The notes below the pieces were generated by a model. The model was not told the DNA's origin, did no database searches, and saw only the letters and a list, made by a program, of their open reading frames with translations. This document shows, in pieces, positions 30,820-39,260 of a stretch of 64,000 bases of DNA. The translations under genes were made by a program, and so were the position numbers. Position 1 is the stretch's first letter, and each line of letters starts with the position of its first letter. Source of the DNA: Pseudomonas helleri (GTDB taxonomy: Bacteria; Pseudomonadota; Gammaproteobacteria; Pseudomonadales; Pseudomonadaceae); contig NZ_WIWC01000011.1 of assembly GCF_009600315.1 (NCBI RefSeq), positions 62,001-126,000 on the forward strand. The letters run 5' to 3'.

Positions 30820-31647
30820 ATGACCTTGGGCAGCCTTTCGAGTCTGGCCGGGTTATTGAAAAAGGCGTCCCTTGCGGGCGCCTTTTTTGTGCCCGCGATC
30901 TGGCTTTCGGCGGTGCAGGCGCAAGCGTTGTGCCCCGCACCTCAGCCGCTGTCGTACGCGCAGGTAGAGCGCGTGGTCGATGGCGACACCCTGCGCCTCA
31001 AGGATGGTCGCAGCGTGCGCATGATCGGCCTCAATGCCCCCGAAACCGGCAAAAAGGGCCAGAGCGCCGAACCGTTTGCCGACGCGGCCCGCAAGCGTCT
31101 GCAAACCTTGGTGGCGCTCAGTGACGGGCGCGTGGGGTTGCTGCCCGGCAAGCAGGCCAAGGACCGTTACGGCCGTACCCTGGCTCATGTCTTTGGTGCC
31201 GATGGCAGCAATCTGGAAGCGCAGCTGTTGGCCGATGGCCTGGCCTATCAGGTCGCGATAGCCCCCAATGTCGAGTTGGTGGGCTGCCAACAAGCTGCCG
31301 AACGCCGTGCCCGGACGAACGGTGTCGGGCTATGGCGGCAGTCGCCGGTTATCTCGGCCCATAACATCAGCCGCTCAGGTTTTGCCGTGGTCGGGGGCAA
31401 AGTCAGCCAGGTGCAGCGCAATCGCGGCGGACTTTGGATTGATCTGCAAGGCGGATTGGTCGTGCACATTGCACCCAAAGACCTCGGCTATTTCGATCAG
31501 AAAACCCTCGGCAAGCTACAGGGCGCTCAGGTCGAGGTGCGTGGCTGGGTGCTGGATCGCTCGCGACGCGGCGGATTGAAAGCGGGACAAGCACGCTGGA
31601 TGTTGCCAGTGACCCATCCGGGGATGCTTCAGGTCATTTCCGAATAA
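30820..31647 (+). CDS. secreted SNase-type nuclease
   Basis: 275 residues from the ATG at 30820, just 5 bases after the rpmE stop. An alternative TTG start at 30856 gives a textbook signal peptide (KKASLAGAFFVPAIWLSAVQAQA). The staphylococcal-nuclease fold follows: VERVVDGDTLRLKDGRSVRMIGLNAPETG with the catalytic Arg/Asp pattern, then DRYGRTLAHVF. The last about 90 residues (ISRSGFAVVGGKVSQVQRNRGGLWIDLQGG) are an OB-like extension. Predicted to be exported to the periplasm or outside and to cut DNA or RNA. A rpmE-type terminator overlaps its first codons, so expression may depend on read-through or an own promoter. Confidence 0.88.
   Translation: MTLGSLSSLAGLLKKASLAGAFFVPAIWLSAVQAQALCPAPQPLSYAQVERVVDGDTLRLKDGRSVRMIGLNAPETGKKGQSAEPFADAARKRLQTLVALSDGRVGLLPGKQAKDRYGRTLAHVFGADGSNLEAQLLADGLAYQVAIAPNVELVGCQQAAERRARTNGVGLWRQSPVISAHNISRSGFAVVGGKVSQVQRNRGGLWIDLQGGLVVHIAPKDLGYFDQKTLGKLQGAQVEVRGWVLDRSRRGGLKAGQARWMLPVTHPGMLQVISE
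30859..30888 (+). terminator. terminator-like hairpin after rpmE, inside the nuclease start
   Basis: AAAAAGGCG and CGCC plus CCC/GGG around a TTGC loop, then six T's. It has the form of an intrinsic terminator, yet it lies in codons 14-23 of the nuclease reading frame. Confidence 0.75.
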
Positions 31648-31663
31648 AATTGTAGACAATTTT
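31646..31663. promoter_or_regulatory. perfect inverted repeat upstream of the malic enzyme
   Basis: AAAATTGT-AG-ACAATTTT, two 8-base arms with a 2-base centre, starting at the nuclease stop codon. A related GATTGTGGACA sequence follows at 31671-31681. It resembles GntR-type operators (TTGTnnACAA). Confidence 0.45.
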
Positions 31664-31742
31664 AAAGTGTGATTGTGGACACTCTAGCCCTTGCGCCACG
31701 CGGGTCTTGGTCCAAAGTCGTAGGGTAAAGCCCTTGACACTG

Positions 31743-31754
31743 CTGACCGGTCAG
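31743..31754. promoter_or_regulatory. CTGACCGGTCAG palindrome next to a TTGACA box
   Basis: Perfect 12-bp palindrome three bases after TTGACA (31734-31739), 74 bases before the malic-enzyme start. Form and place suit a TetR-type operator over the core promoter; the -10 element is not clear. Confidence 0.4.
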
Positions 31755-31827
31755 TCTTGTCGGGACTTTGCGACACGCGTATGCTCGGCGATCCGTCTGT
31801 CCAACAGCAAAAAAGCGGAACGCCCTT

Positions 31828-33096
31828 ATGTCTGATTTGAAAACCGCTGCTCTCGAATACCATGCCCAGCCCCGCCCAGGGAAACTGAGTGTCGAGCTCA
31901 CCAAACCTACCGCTACTGCCCGCGATCTCGCGTTGGCCTATAGCCCGGGTGTAGCCGAACCAGTGCGCGAAATCGCCCGCGATCCTGAACTTGCCTACAA
32001 ATACACCGGCAAGGGCAACCTGGTCGCCGTTATCTCTGACGGCACCGCCATTCTGGGCCTGGGTAACCTCGGCCCGTTGGCTTCCAAGCCTGTGATGGAA
32101 GGCAAGGGCGTTCTGTTCAAGCGCTTTGCCGGTATCGACGTATTCGACATCGAAGTTGACGCCGAAAGCCCGCAAGCCTTTATCGACACCGTTAAACGCA
32201 TCTCCATCACCTTCGGCGGTATCAACCTCGAAGACATCAAAGCCCCTGAGTGCTTTGAGATCGAGCGTGCGCTGATCGAACAATGCGACATCCCGGTGTT
32301 CCACGATGACCAGCACGGCACCGCCATCGTAACGGCAGCCGGCATGATCAACGCGCTGGAAATCGCTGGCAAAACCCTGTCCGACGCCAAAATCGTCTGC
32401 CTGGGTGCTGGCGCTGCGGCCATCTCCTGCATGAAGTTGCTGGTGAGCATGGGCGCCACGATCGAAAACATCTACATGATCGACCGTACCGGCGTGATCC
32501 ACTCCGGCCGTGACGACCTGAACCAGTACAAGGCGGTCTTCGCTCACGCCACTGAAAAACGCACCCTGGCTGACGCCATGGACGGCGCAGACGTGTTTGT
32601 TGGCCTGTCGGGTCCAAACCTGTTGAGCGCTGAAGACCTGCTGCGCATGGCGCCTAACCCGATTGTGTTCGCCTGCTCGAACCCGGATCCGGAAATCTCG
32701 CCAGAGCTGGCTCACGCCACCCGTAACGACGTGATCATGGCCACCGGCCGTTCGGACTACCCGAACCAGGTCAACAACGTATTGGGCTTCCCGTTCATCT
32801 TCCGTGGTGCACTGGACGTTCGCGCCAAGCGCATCAACGAAGAAATGAAAATTGCAGCGGCCAATGCACTGCGTGAACTGGCCAAACTGCCGGTGCCACA
32901 AGAAGTGTGCGACGCCTACGGCGGCATCAAACTGGAATTCGGTCGTGAATACATCATCCCGAAACCGATGGACGTGCGCCTGATCACTCTGATCTCGGAC
33001 GCGGTGGCCAAAGCGGCTATCGAGACCGGCGTTGCGACCCTGCCGTACCCGGCAAACTACCCGCTCAAAAGCGTGGATGACGTGTTCAACGGCTAA
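31828..33096 (+). CDS. maeB: malic enzyme (short form, without phosphotransacetylase domain)
   Basis: Oxidatively decarboxylates malate to pyruvate with NAD(P)H. 422 residues from the ATG at 31828 ([12 protein letters not shown]); an upstream extension is not conserved. [34 protein letters not shown], the dinucleotide fold [15 protein letters not shown] and ACSNPDPEI are family motifs. It lacks the C-terminal PTA-like domain of E. coli MaeB; the gene name is by family. It is preceded by two symmetric sites and followed by a strong terminator. Confidence 0.93.
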   Translation: MSDLKTAALEYHAQPRPGKLSVELTKPTATARDLALAYSPGVAEPVREIARDPELAYKYTGKGNLVAVISDGTAILGLGNLGPLASKPVMEGKGVLFKRFAGIDVFDIEVDAESPQAFIDTVKRISITFGGINLEDIKAPECFEIERALIEQCDIPVFHDDQHGTAIVTAAGMINALEIAGKTLSDAKIVCLGAGAAAISCMKLLVSMGATIENIYMIDRTGVIHSGRDDLNQYKAVFAHATEKRTLADAMDGADVFVGLSGPNLLSAEDLLRMAPNPIVFACSNPDPEISPELAHATRNDVIMATGRSDYPNQVNNVLGFPFIFRGALDVRAKRINEEMKIAAANALRELAKLPVPQEVCDAYGGIKLEFGREYIIPKPMDVRLITLISDAVAKAAIETGVATLPYPANYPLKSVDDVFNG

Positions 33097-33115
33097 CCCC
33101 GTCTAGCGTCAAACC

Positions 33116-33149
33116 AAAGCCCCGGCGCTGAAAAGCGTCGGGGCTTTTT
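33116..33149 (+). terminator. intrinsic terminator of the malic enzyme gene
   Basis: AGCCCCGGCGCT and AGCGTCGGGGCT pair around GAAA, then TTTTT and further T's. Confidence 0.92.
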
Positions 33150-33289
33150 GGTTTTTTCTTCTCTGAACCGTTGCTTGAATATGTCGCCGAACCGAACTAG
33201 CAACTTCTTTTAAAAATTTCAGAATCCCCCTACAAAGGCACCGCCGGTCTGTCCGTTAGTGTTCTTCCTTTATCAAGGAGGAATTCAGG

Positions 33290-35359
33290 ATGTCAGCATC
33301 AGCCCGCCAGCACCGTTTCAGTTTGACGATCCAAGGCTGTCAGCATGAGCTTCGGGTTTTAGCGTTTAACGGTGATGAGTCCATCAGCAGACCTTTTTGC
33401 TTTGCGCTTGAATTGGTGAGCGAGCACCCGGCACTGGATTTCGACCTCTTGATGCACCACACCGCCTTTCTGGCGTTCGATGAGCAGGGCAGCGGGATTC
33501 ACGGGCATATTCACAGCGTTAAACGCCACAGCCCCGGTGCCCGGCTGACCCGCTACGACCTCACTCTTGTGCCCAGCCTGGCCTACCTGGCGCACCGCAC
33601 CAATCACCGGATTTTCCAGAACCTCTCTGTTGCGCAGATCATCGAACAGCTCTTTAACGAGCACGGCATTCTCAGCAATGCTTATACCTTTGCTGCCTTC
33701 TCTCCTTCACCCCCGCGCGAGTACTGCGTGCAGTACGGCGAGTCTGATTTGTACTTTATTCAGCGCTTGTGTTTTGAAGAGGGTTATCACTATTACTTCA
33801 AGCATTCGCCTGACGGCCACCTCTTGGTGTTCGGCGATAAGCAGCAGGCGTTTACCCCGCCAAAAGAGGTCACGCCTTTCGTGCAAAACGACGGCATGGT
33901 GGCGGCAGGGCCATCGATTAATCACTTCGCAGCGAGCGTGAGCAACTGCATCAAGCGCACCGTACAACGTGATTACGATTTCCAGACTGCCAGCCGCACA
34001 CTCGAGGCTGACAGCAGTGGCCCCCTCGATGGCTCTCCCTTTGAAAGCTACATTTACCCCGGTGGCTTTAAAAATAAAGCCCGCGGCGAGCAGCTTTGCC
34101 AGATCGTCCTTGAGCAGCACCAAACCGGTTATTACCAGTCCCGGGGCAGCAGCGATCAGCCGATCTTGAGCAGTGGGCACTTCTTGCAGATGAGTGAATC
34201 CCCGCGTGAGGACTGGAACCGCCGCTGGCTGCTGACCCGCGTGCATCATGAGGGTAAGCAGCCGCAGGTGCTGGAAGAGCAGGGCCAGGTTTCCCCGCCC
34301 GGCGAGCCGGGTGAATGGACGCTGGGCTATCGCAATACCTTTAAGGCGATCCCCGCTGACGTTACCTACCGGTCGCAGGAGATTTACCCTAAACAGCGTA
34401 TTGCAGGCAGCCAAACGGCTCGCGTGACCGGGCCTGTGGGTGAAGAAATTCACTGCGATGAATTCGGCAGGGTTCGGGTGAAATTTCACTGGGATCGCAG
34501 TGGTATTGAAAACGAGCAAAGCAGTTGCTGGGTGCGCGTGTCGTCCAGTTGGGCAGGGGAGTACTACGGGGCCGTGACGACTCCACGCGTGGGCATGGAA
34601 GTGCAGGTGGTTTACATCGAGGGGGATCCAGAAATGCCGGTTATTTCGGCGTGCCTGGCCAATAGCATCAACCCTGTCCCGCTTGACCTGCCCGCCGAGC
34701 AAAGCCAAAGCGTCTTTCGCAGCCACAGCACGCCCGGCGGCAGGGGCCACAACGAACTGCGTATCGAAGACCGCCAAAGGCAAGAGCTTATCCGTGTGCA
34801 TGCACAGCGCGATATGCAACAGCACATCAGGCACGACAGTCACGTACACATCGAGGGTCAACACCAGGTCACGGTGGTCGGCGATAGCGTGACCGTGCTG
34901 CAGGGCGAGGAGCACCTCACGATCACCAGCGACCGTGCCGTGCACATCAAGGCCAGCGATCACCTGCAAGTCGCAGGCAGCAGTCATACACGTGTAGGCA
35001 GCGTAATGACAGTCGAGGCCGGGCAGCACGTGCATATCAAGGCCGGCGCCCATTGTGTAGTCGACGCTGGGGCCAACATGTCATTGATGGCGGGCGGGGA
35101 GCATCTGGTCATCAACCCCTCCGGCATTTTTACCAGCAGCTCCATTCAGGAAGGCGGCAAGCCAGTGCGGGGCGTACCGGCCATGCCCTTGTTGCCGGGC
35201 CAATTCGCCCATGACTTGCCCCCAGAGGCCCTGCCGCTGCACATCGCTCCCTCGCAATTGGCGCTGATGGCAGCCACGCACGACCTCGGCGCCGACATTT
35301 GCCCTTTATGCGAGGCCTGCCGTAACGGCCTGTGCGTGCCTGAAGGAGCTGCGCAATGA
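33290..35359 (+). CDS. vgrG: T6SS spike protein VgrG
   Basis: 689 residues. The N-terminal half (about 1-330) is the gp27-like hub (HRFSLTIQGCQHELRVLAFNGDESISRPF; YCVQYGESDLYFIQRLCFEEGYHYYF). The OB-fold follows (about 400-460, EIHCDEFGRVRVKFHWDR; SSSWAGEYYGAVTTPRVGMEVQVVYIEGDP), then the beta-helix with short HVHIEG/VHIKA repeats (about 520-610). The last about 20 residues carry four Cys (C-x2-C-x2-C-x4-C), a possible metal-binding or effector-docking end. A strong AAGGAGG site is present. Its stop overlaps the DUF4123 gene. No structural T6SS genes are nearby, so this is an orphan vgrG island that loads the lipase effector. Confidence 0.96.
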   Translation: MSASARQHRFSLTIQGCQHELRVLAFNGDESISRPFCFALELVSEHPALDFDLLMHHTAFLAFDEQGSGIHGHIHSVKRHSPGARLTRYDLTLVPSLAYLAHRTNHRIFQNLSVAQIIEQLFNEHGILSNAYTFAAFSPSPPREYCVQYGESDLYFIQRLCFEEGYHYYFKHSPDGHLLVFGDKQQAFTPPKEVTPFVQNDGMVAAGPSINHFAASVSNCIKRTVQRDYDFQTASRTLEADSSGPLDGSPFESYIYPGGFKNKARGEQLCQIVLEQHQTGYYQSRGSSDQPILSSGHFLQMSESPREDWNRRWLLTRVHHEGKQPQVLEEQGQVSPPGEPGEWTLGYRNTFKAIPADVTYRSQEIYPKQRIAGSQTARVTGPVGEEIHCDEFGRVRVKFHWDRSGIENEQSSCWVRVSSSWAGEYYGAVTTPRVGMEVQVVYIEGDPEMPVISACLANSINPVPLDLPAEQSQSVFRSHSTPGGRGHNELRIEDRQRQELIRVHAQRDMQQHIRHDSHVHIEGQHQVTVVGDSVTVLQGEEHLTITSDRAVHIKASDHLQVAGSSHTRVGSVMTVEAGQHVHIKAGAHCVVDAGANMSLMAGGEHLVINPSGIFTSSSIQEGGKPVRGVPAMPLLPGQFAHDLPPEALPLHIAPSQLALMAATHDLGADICPLCEACRNGLCVPEGAAQ

Positions 35360-36210
35360 AATTGCCATCACCTGTTCAATGGATAGAAGCACAGCGCAAG
35401 CGGGGTCATGAACTGTGCTTGATGTTGGACACGTTCGATCACAAGCCGGTGCTTCAGACGCTCTTGAAGGACCGCACCCATGACCGTTACAGCAGCCTCT
35501 ACAGCCAGACGCCCATCGCTGAACTGGCCGGCATCGGACCTTTTCTGATCATGCTCGACAGCGGCGACACCCAACCCCTGACCGAGCTGTTAAACAGCCC
35601 TGAACGTCACTGGGGTTGGCTGGTGAGCATCGCCGCGCAGGATTTTCCTGCACTGGTGCAGCATTGGCGCGAGCGCATTCTGGTGGGGCAACGGCCCGAT
35701 CAAGGGATCTATCGCTTTCACGACAACCGCGTACTGGGCAGGGCGCTGTCGTCTATGCCGCCAGAGGCAAGGCCAGCCTATTTGGGACCTGCACATAGTG
35801 TGTGTTACGCCCAAGGCGAACATTGGCTCAGCGCCGACAACCGGGCCCCGGGTCAGCACCCTTTGCCTGAGCAACCGCACTGGTTGCAAGTGCCTGTGCC
35901 GCCCGAGCAACGGGCGCGTATACGAGAAACCAATGCCCATCGTTTTTTGCTGGCCCATCATCAGGTCGCCTACCTGCAATTGGCGGAACATCGTGACCCT
36001 TTCGACTGGCTACGCCTGCAACGGGGAAGGGCTGAAGGATGGGGCTGGCATGCGCCCCGCCAGCTGGAATTTTTACTGGTCAGCAGCCTGAGCACCCCTG
36101 AATTCGAAATACCTATGCAGTGGCATCCGCGCGTTTACGAAGAACCCAGTGAACACTTTGAACGGGTATGCCAGGAAGCGAAGTTGCTACAAGGCAAGGG
36201 CATCGCATGA
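35356..36210 (+). CDS. DUF4123 T6SS effector chaperone/adaptor
   Basis: 284 residues. The DUF4123 domain occupies roughly the first 140 residues (LDTFDHKPVLQTLLKDRTHDRYSSLYSQTP; LAGIGPFLIML; GWLVSI). Such proteins (Tap-1/TEC type) bind a specific effector and help load it on the cognate VgrG. It overlaps vgrG and the following gene by 4 bases each, so the three are translated together. Its most likely client is the lipase two genes downstream. Confidence 0.92.
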   Translation: MKLPSPVQWIEAQRKRGHELCLMLDTFDHKPVLQTLLKDRTHDRYSSLYSQTPIAELAGIGPFLIMLDSGDTQPLTELLNSPERHWGWLVSIAAQDFPALVQHWRERILVGQRPDQGIYRFHDNRVLGRALSSMPPEARPAYLGPAHSVCYAQGEHWLSADNRAPGQHPLPEQPHWLQVPVPPEQRARIRETNAHRFLLAHHQVAYLQLAEHRDPFDWLRLQRGRAEGWGWHAPRQLEFLLVSSLSTPEFEIPMQWHPRVYEEPSEHFERVCQEAKLLQGKGIA

Positions 36211-36998
36211 AGCGCTGGTTAATTGCGTGTGCAGGGATAGTCGGTATTGGGGTGGCTGCTTATGGATACTTTAAAGAGCCCAATACCTTCACCTTCACCG
36301 TCGATATGCCGCCGGGGTTTAAATATAAAGCGGCGGTGTATTACGTGCCTGCGCCGGGTGAGACGTGCACGGTGGCGAGAAAAGATAATTTGGCACCTGT
36401 ATTCAATTACTGGTGGCGAGAGGATTATAAACCTGACTCGGTAATAGAAATTCGCAGGACTCGCAAAGGGTGTCCGTTAGTTGTCTATAACATCAGATTG
36501 GAGATATTTGCGACCTATGGAAAGTCGAGAGGGGACTTTAGCTCTACGACTGCTCAGGTGGTGATTAAAGAAGGGTTGGATGAGATAGATATAGAAGAAT
36601 TCAACGAAGCTGGGGAAAGTGTTTTCTTCGGTCAATGTGATTGGAGTTTTCAAACATATGGGAAGACAAGAGTGCTACGGAAGCTACTTGACTGCAAAGA
36701 TGTAAATATCGGTCGTCCTGCGACACGTGGAGGGCCTGTGGCGGGTTACTTGCCTGATCAGCCTCCCGGGAAGAGTATTAAAATGAAAATAACAGTGGAC
36801 AAAGAGGAGCAACCTTCCAGTATTAATAAATGGGTGAAGTTTCCCAATGGATGGAAGCGCTGTATGGGTAAAGGGTTTGAAGACCCTTATGCATTTTGCG
36901 TTGAAGATAATGAAAGCTTCAGTAGTTTTATTTTGCACGATGGAACCCCGTGTACTATTTATCCAGCTTGTAAAGAGTATGAGGGTGAGAATGAATAG
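36207..36998 (+). CDS. putative periplasmic immunity protein of the lipase effector
   Basis: 263 residues from the ATG at 36207, overlapping the DUF4123 stop. An N-terminal membrane or signal segment (LIACAGIVGIGVAAYGYF) points the rest to the periplasm, where T6SS lipases act. The mature part has at least eight Cys, suggesting disulfides. No known domain recognised. The bases are clearly AT-richer than the flanking vgrG. Its place between chaperone and effector and its secretion signal suggest immunity to the lipase. This is by position and topology, not by homology. Confidence 0.7.
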   Translation: MKRWLIACAGIVGIGVAAYGYFKEPNTFTFTVDMPPGFKYKAAVYYVPAPGETCTVARKDNLAPVFNYWWREDYKPDSVIEIRRTRKGCPLVVYNIRLEIFATYGKSRGDFSSTTAQVVIKEGLDEIDIEEFNEAGESVFFGQCDWSFQTYGKTRVLRKLLDCKDVNIGRPATRGGPVAGYLPDQPPGKSIKMKITVDKEEQPSSINKWVKFPNGWKRCMGKGFEDPYAFCVEDNESFSSFILHDGTPCTIYPACKEYEGENE

Positions 36999-38835
36999 TT
37001 CCTTTGGTACTAGTATGAGTTTTCAAGAACGTATGCTTTTTTGTCCTGTACAAGGCAGTGAGTCTAGCTTTCAATTAACGGATGAATTTGGTGCGGGCGA
37101 ACCCTACGCGGGACTTGCTTTTAAAGTTACTGATGCTGAGGGGTTTGAATACAGCGGCTTTCTGAACTCTTCGGGGGTCGGGTTAGTGATCAATCATTTT
37201 GCGGGTCCATTAGCTTTGAAAATGGGAGCTGATTATAAACAAGTTAGGGATTACTACAGTCAGCTATCAATTCGTAAGCACTATCCTCTTAGGATAACCG
37301 AGCTTCAAGTTCGAGCAGAACAAACCCGTTACGCCAATGAAGATGGCAGCCGTCCCCGGGCATTGCCCACTTCACAGCTTTCAGACGCTGATTTTTGCCA
37401 AGTTGAAGTCCGAGACTTGGTCGAGCATGTGTCACATTTGCCGCCTGAGGTTGAACGTCACTACCCGCCCAGTACGGGTGCCCGTCGATTAATGGGGGAG
37501 CATGGCCTGCGAGGCGTCTGCATAGCGGGGAATCGGCATACAGTTCTACAAGTTCGGCCATTGCGCGCATTGCGCCCGATGCTTTCGACGGACCCGCAAT
37601 TCTGTGCGCTGAACCTTTACCAGTTGGCGTTGATGTCGACGCTGAGTTATTGCCCGTTTGGTCAGGCGCCCGACAAACATCCCATAGTTGAGCCGATGGT
37701 CACTTTTGCCGAAGAGCCGAGTTCGGGCAACTGGTTTGCCGATTCGCTCGCCAAATTCAAGGAAATATGGAAAGTCGATGTTGGCCAAACTCAGGCCTAT
37801 TACCCGTTGTATGAAGACGTGGCCTATTCCAGGCGTTTTGAAGTCGTGCCCTTTGATCCTGAGTTGTACCCAAAAAATAACCCGCAATTAGGGCCCGATC
37901 AGGATAGTCCCATCAAAATCCATTTTCTGGATGATCGCGGCGAAATTGTCGACACCGATACTCAAGCGTTTGCGACCCATAGCGATGAAATCATCTTGAT
38001 CGTGATACGGGGTACCAGTGAGATGTGGCGTGATGCGCTTCGAGACCTTGATGCGTTTCAAGTTCCTTTTGAGGAGGGAGTAGGCACGGTACATCGCGGG
38101 TTTTATGAGGCCGCCAAACAGGCCTATGATTTCGCATATAAGTACCTCGAAAAATTCTACGCTGGCCAAAAGCTCTTGATCTGCGGCCACAGCCTCGGAG
38201 GTGCCATCGCCCTGATTCTGTCTGAAATGCTGCGTCGCATGCCTGAACGCTACGACATCCTCCTCTACACCTACGGCGCCCCCCGCGCGGGCGATTCAAC
38301 CTTTGTCGAAGCGGCCAAACCTCTCGTCCATCACCGCATGGTCAATCACAACGATCCGGTGCCCAGTGTGCCCGCGCCGTGGATGAAGTTTAAGCCTTCG
38401 GAATTTGATTACGGTGCCGCTATTCGCTTCAAGAATGTGCCCGCGGAGTTCATTGCCTATGTCGCCGGCATGATCAATATGGACGCCGATCCCTATACCC
38501 ACCACGGGCAGTTGCAGCATTTCATGCGGGTGAATTTTGGTGGCAATGAGGTTTCCCACATTCTTTGGGAGCCGGGCTGCGAGACATTGGCCGAGCACGC
38601 TGCCTGTTTAATGGCCCTGGATCAGTATGAAGGGCTGCCCGTTCGCGACGGGTTAGGGCGCCAATTGCTGGATGCCGGTGATCATTCGATGGTGAGCAGC
38701 TACGTGCCACATTGCTGGGCCACGCTACGCCGCTGGCAAGAAGCGCAGGAGGGCGCACGGCCACTGGTTACCAACCGTGAGGTGGGCAGGAGGGCGCACG
38801 GCCACTGGTTACCAACCGTGAGGTGGAGTGGGTGA
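36991..38835 (+). CDS. T6SS class-3 lipase effector, frameshifted at C-terminus
   Basis: 614 residues as encoded, starting at the ATG at 36991 (GAGGG upstream), overlapping the previous gene by 8 bases. An N-terminal about 300 residues of unknown fold is followed by an alpha/beta-hydrolase of the Lipase_3 type. The nucleophile elbow GHSLGG has Ser401. Likely catalytic partners are Asp455 (NHNDPVPS) and His504 or His505 (YTHHGQL). It resembles Tle2-type phospholipase effectors in layout next to VgrG and DUF4123. An exact 41-bp tandem duplication (38745-38826) shifts the frame after about residue 598, so the last 16 residues are out of frame and the natural C-terminus lies in the next fragment. 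Confidence 0.85.
   Translation: MNSSFGTSMSFQERMLFCPVQGSESSFQLTDEFGAGEPYAGLAFKVTDAEGFEYSGFLNSSGVGLVINHFAGPLALKMGADYKQVRDYYSQLSIRKHYPLRITELQVRAEQTRYANEDGSRPRALPTSQLSDADFCQVEVRDLVEHVSHLPPEVERHYPPSTGARRLMGEHGLRGVCIAGNRHTVLQVRPLRALRPMLSTDPQFCALNLYQLALMSTLSYCPFGQAPDKHPIVEPMVTFAEEPSSGNWFADSLAKFKEIWKVDVGQTQAYYPLYEDVAYSRRFEVVPFDPELYPKNNPQLGPDQDSPIKIHFLDDRGEIVDTDTQAFATHSDEIILIVIRGTSEMWRDALRDLDAFQVPFEEGVGTVHRGFYEAAKQAYDFAYKYLEKFYAGQKLLICGHSLGGAIALILSEMLRRMPERYDILLYTYGAPRAGDSTFVEAAKPLVHHRMVNHNDPVPSVPAPWMKFKPSEFDYGAAIRFKNVPAEFIAYVAGMINMDADPYTHHGQLQHFMRVNFGGNEVSHILWEPGCETLAEHAACLMALDQYEGLPVRDGLGRQLLDAGDHSMVSSYVPHCWATLRRWQEAQEGARPLVTNREVGRRAHGHWLPTVRWSG
38745..38826 (+). repeat. exact 41-bp tandem duplication in the lipase gene
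   Basis: 38745-38785 and 38786-38826 are identical. 41 is not a multiple of three, so the copy shifts the reading frame. Removing one copy joins the lipase frame to the frame ending at 39212 without a stop (NREV then EWVRLML), giving one protein of 726 residues. Confidence 0.95.
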
Positions 38836-39212
38836 GGTTGATGCTGTCACGGGTCGAGGAGCAACTGAACCAGCGGGTCGGCCATCTCAAGGAGGCCAGT
38901 GACCCGTTTCCGCGGATTACCCGAGCCACCGTTCAAGCCATGACCAAGGAACTGTCGAACATACGAATGACCGCCAAGCGCTTGTCATCGTTGGCCTATC
39001 ACGTGGTTTCGGCTGAGGATGTCTATGGCGCCCACGCGGCGCACCCCGAGTGTCTGGCTGAGGCGTTGAAGCGCTGGCTGGATCACGCCGACAACACCCG
39101 CAGTGTGCAACTGGCCATGGCCCCTCAGGGCATGTCGATGGCCGAGTTTGATATTTCCATGGGGTTTGCCCGCGATACCGGGCCGTATTACGGCGATATT
39201 CTGGATCTTTAA
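38823..39212 (+). pseudogene. C-terminal part of the lipase effector, split off by the duplication
   Basis: Open frame of 129 residues beginning with GTG at the end of the second repeat copy. It reads EWVRLMLSRVEEQLNQRVGHLKEASDPFPRIT and ends YYGDILDL, a helical region without its own domain match. It is the same protein as the lipase when one 41-bp copy is removed. It has no good ribosome site of its own, so it is probably not made separately unless the frame is restored by loss of a repeat copy. Confidence 0.8.
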
Positions 39213-39260
39213 GGGTGGCAAGCCGCACGCGCCATGACGCGCAGCTTGCCGCTCTGGGGA

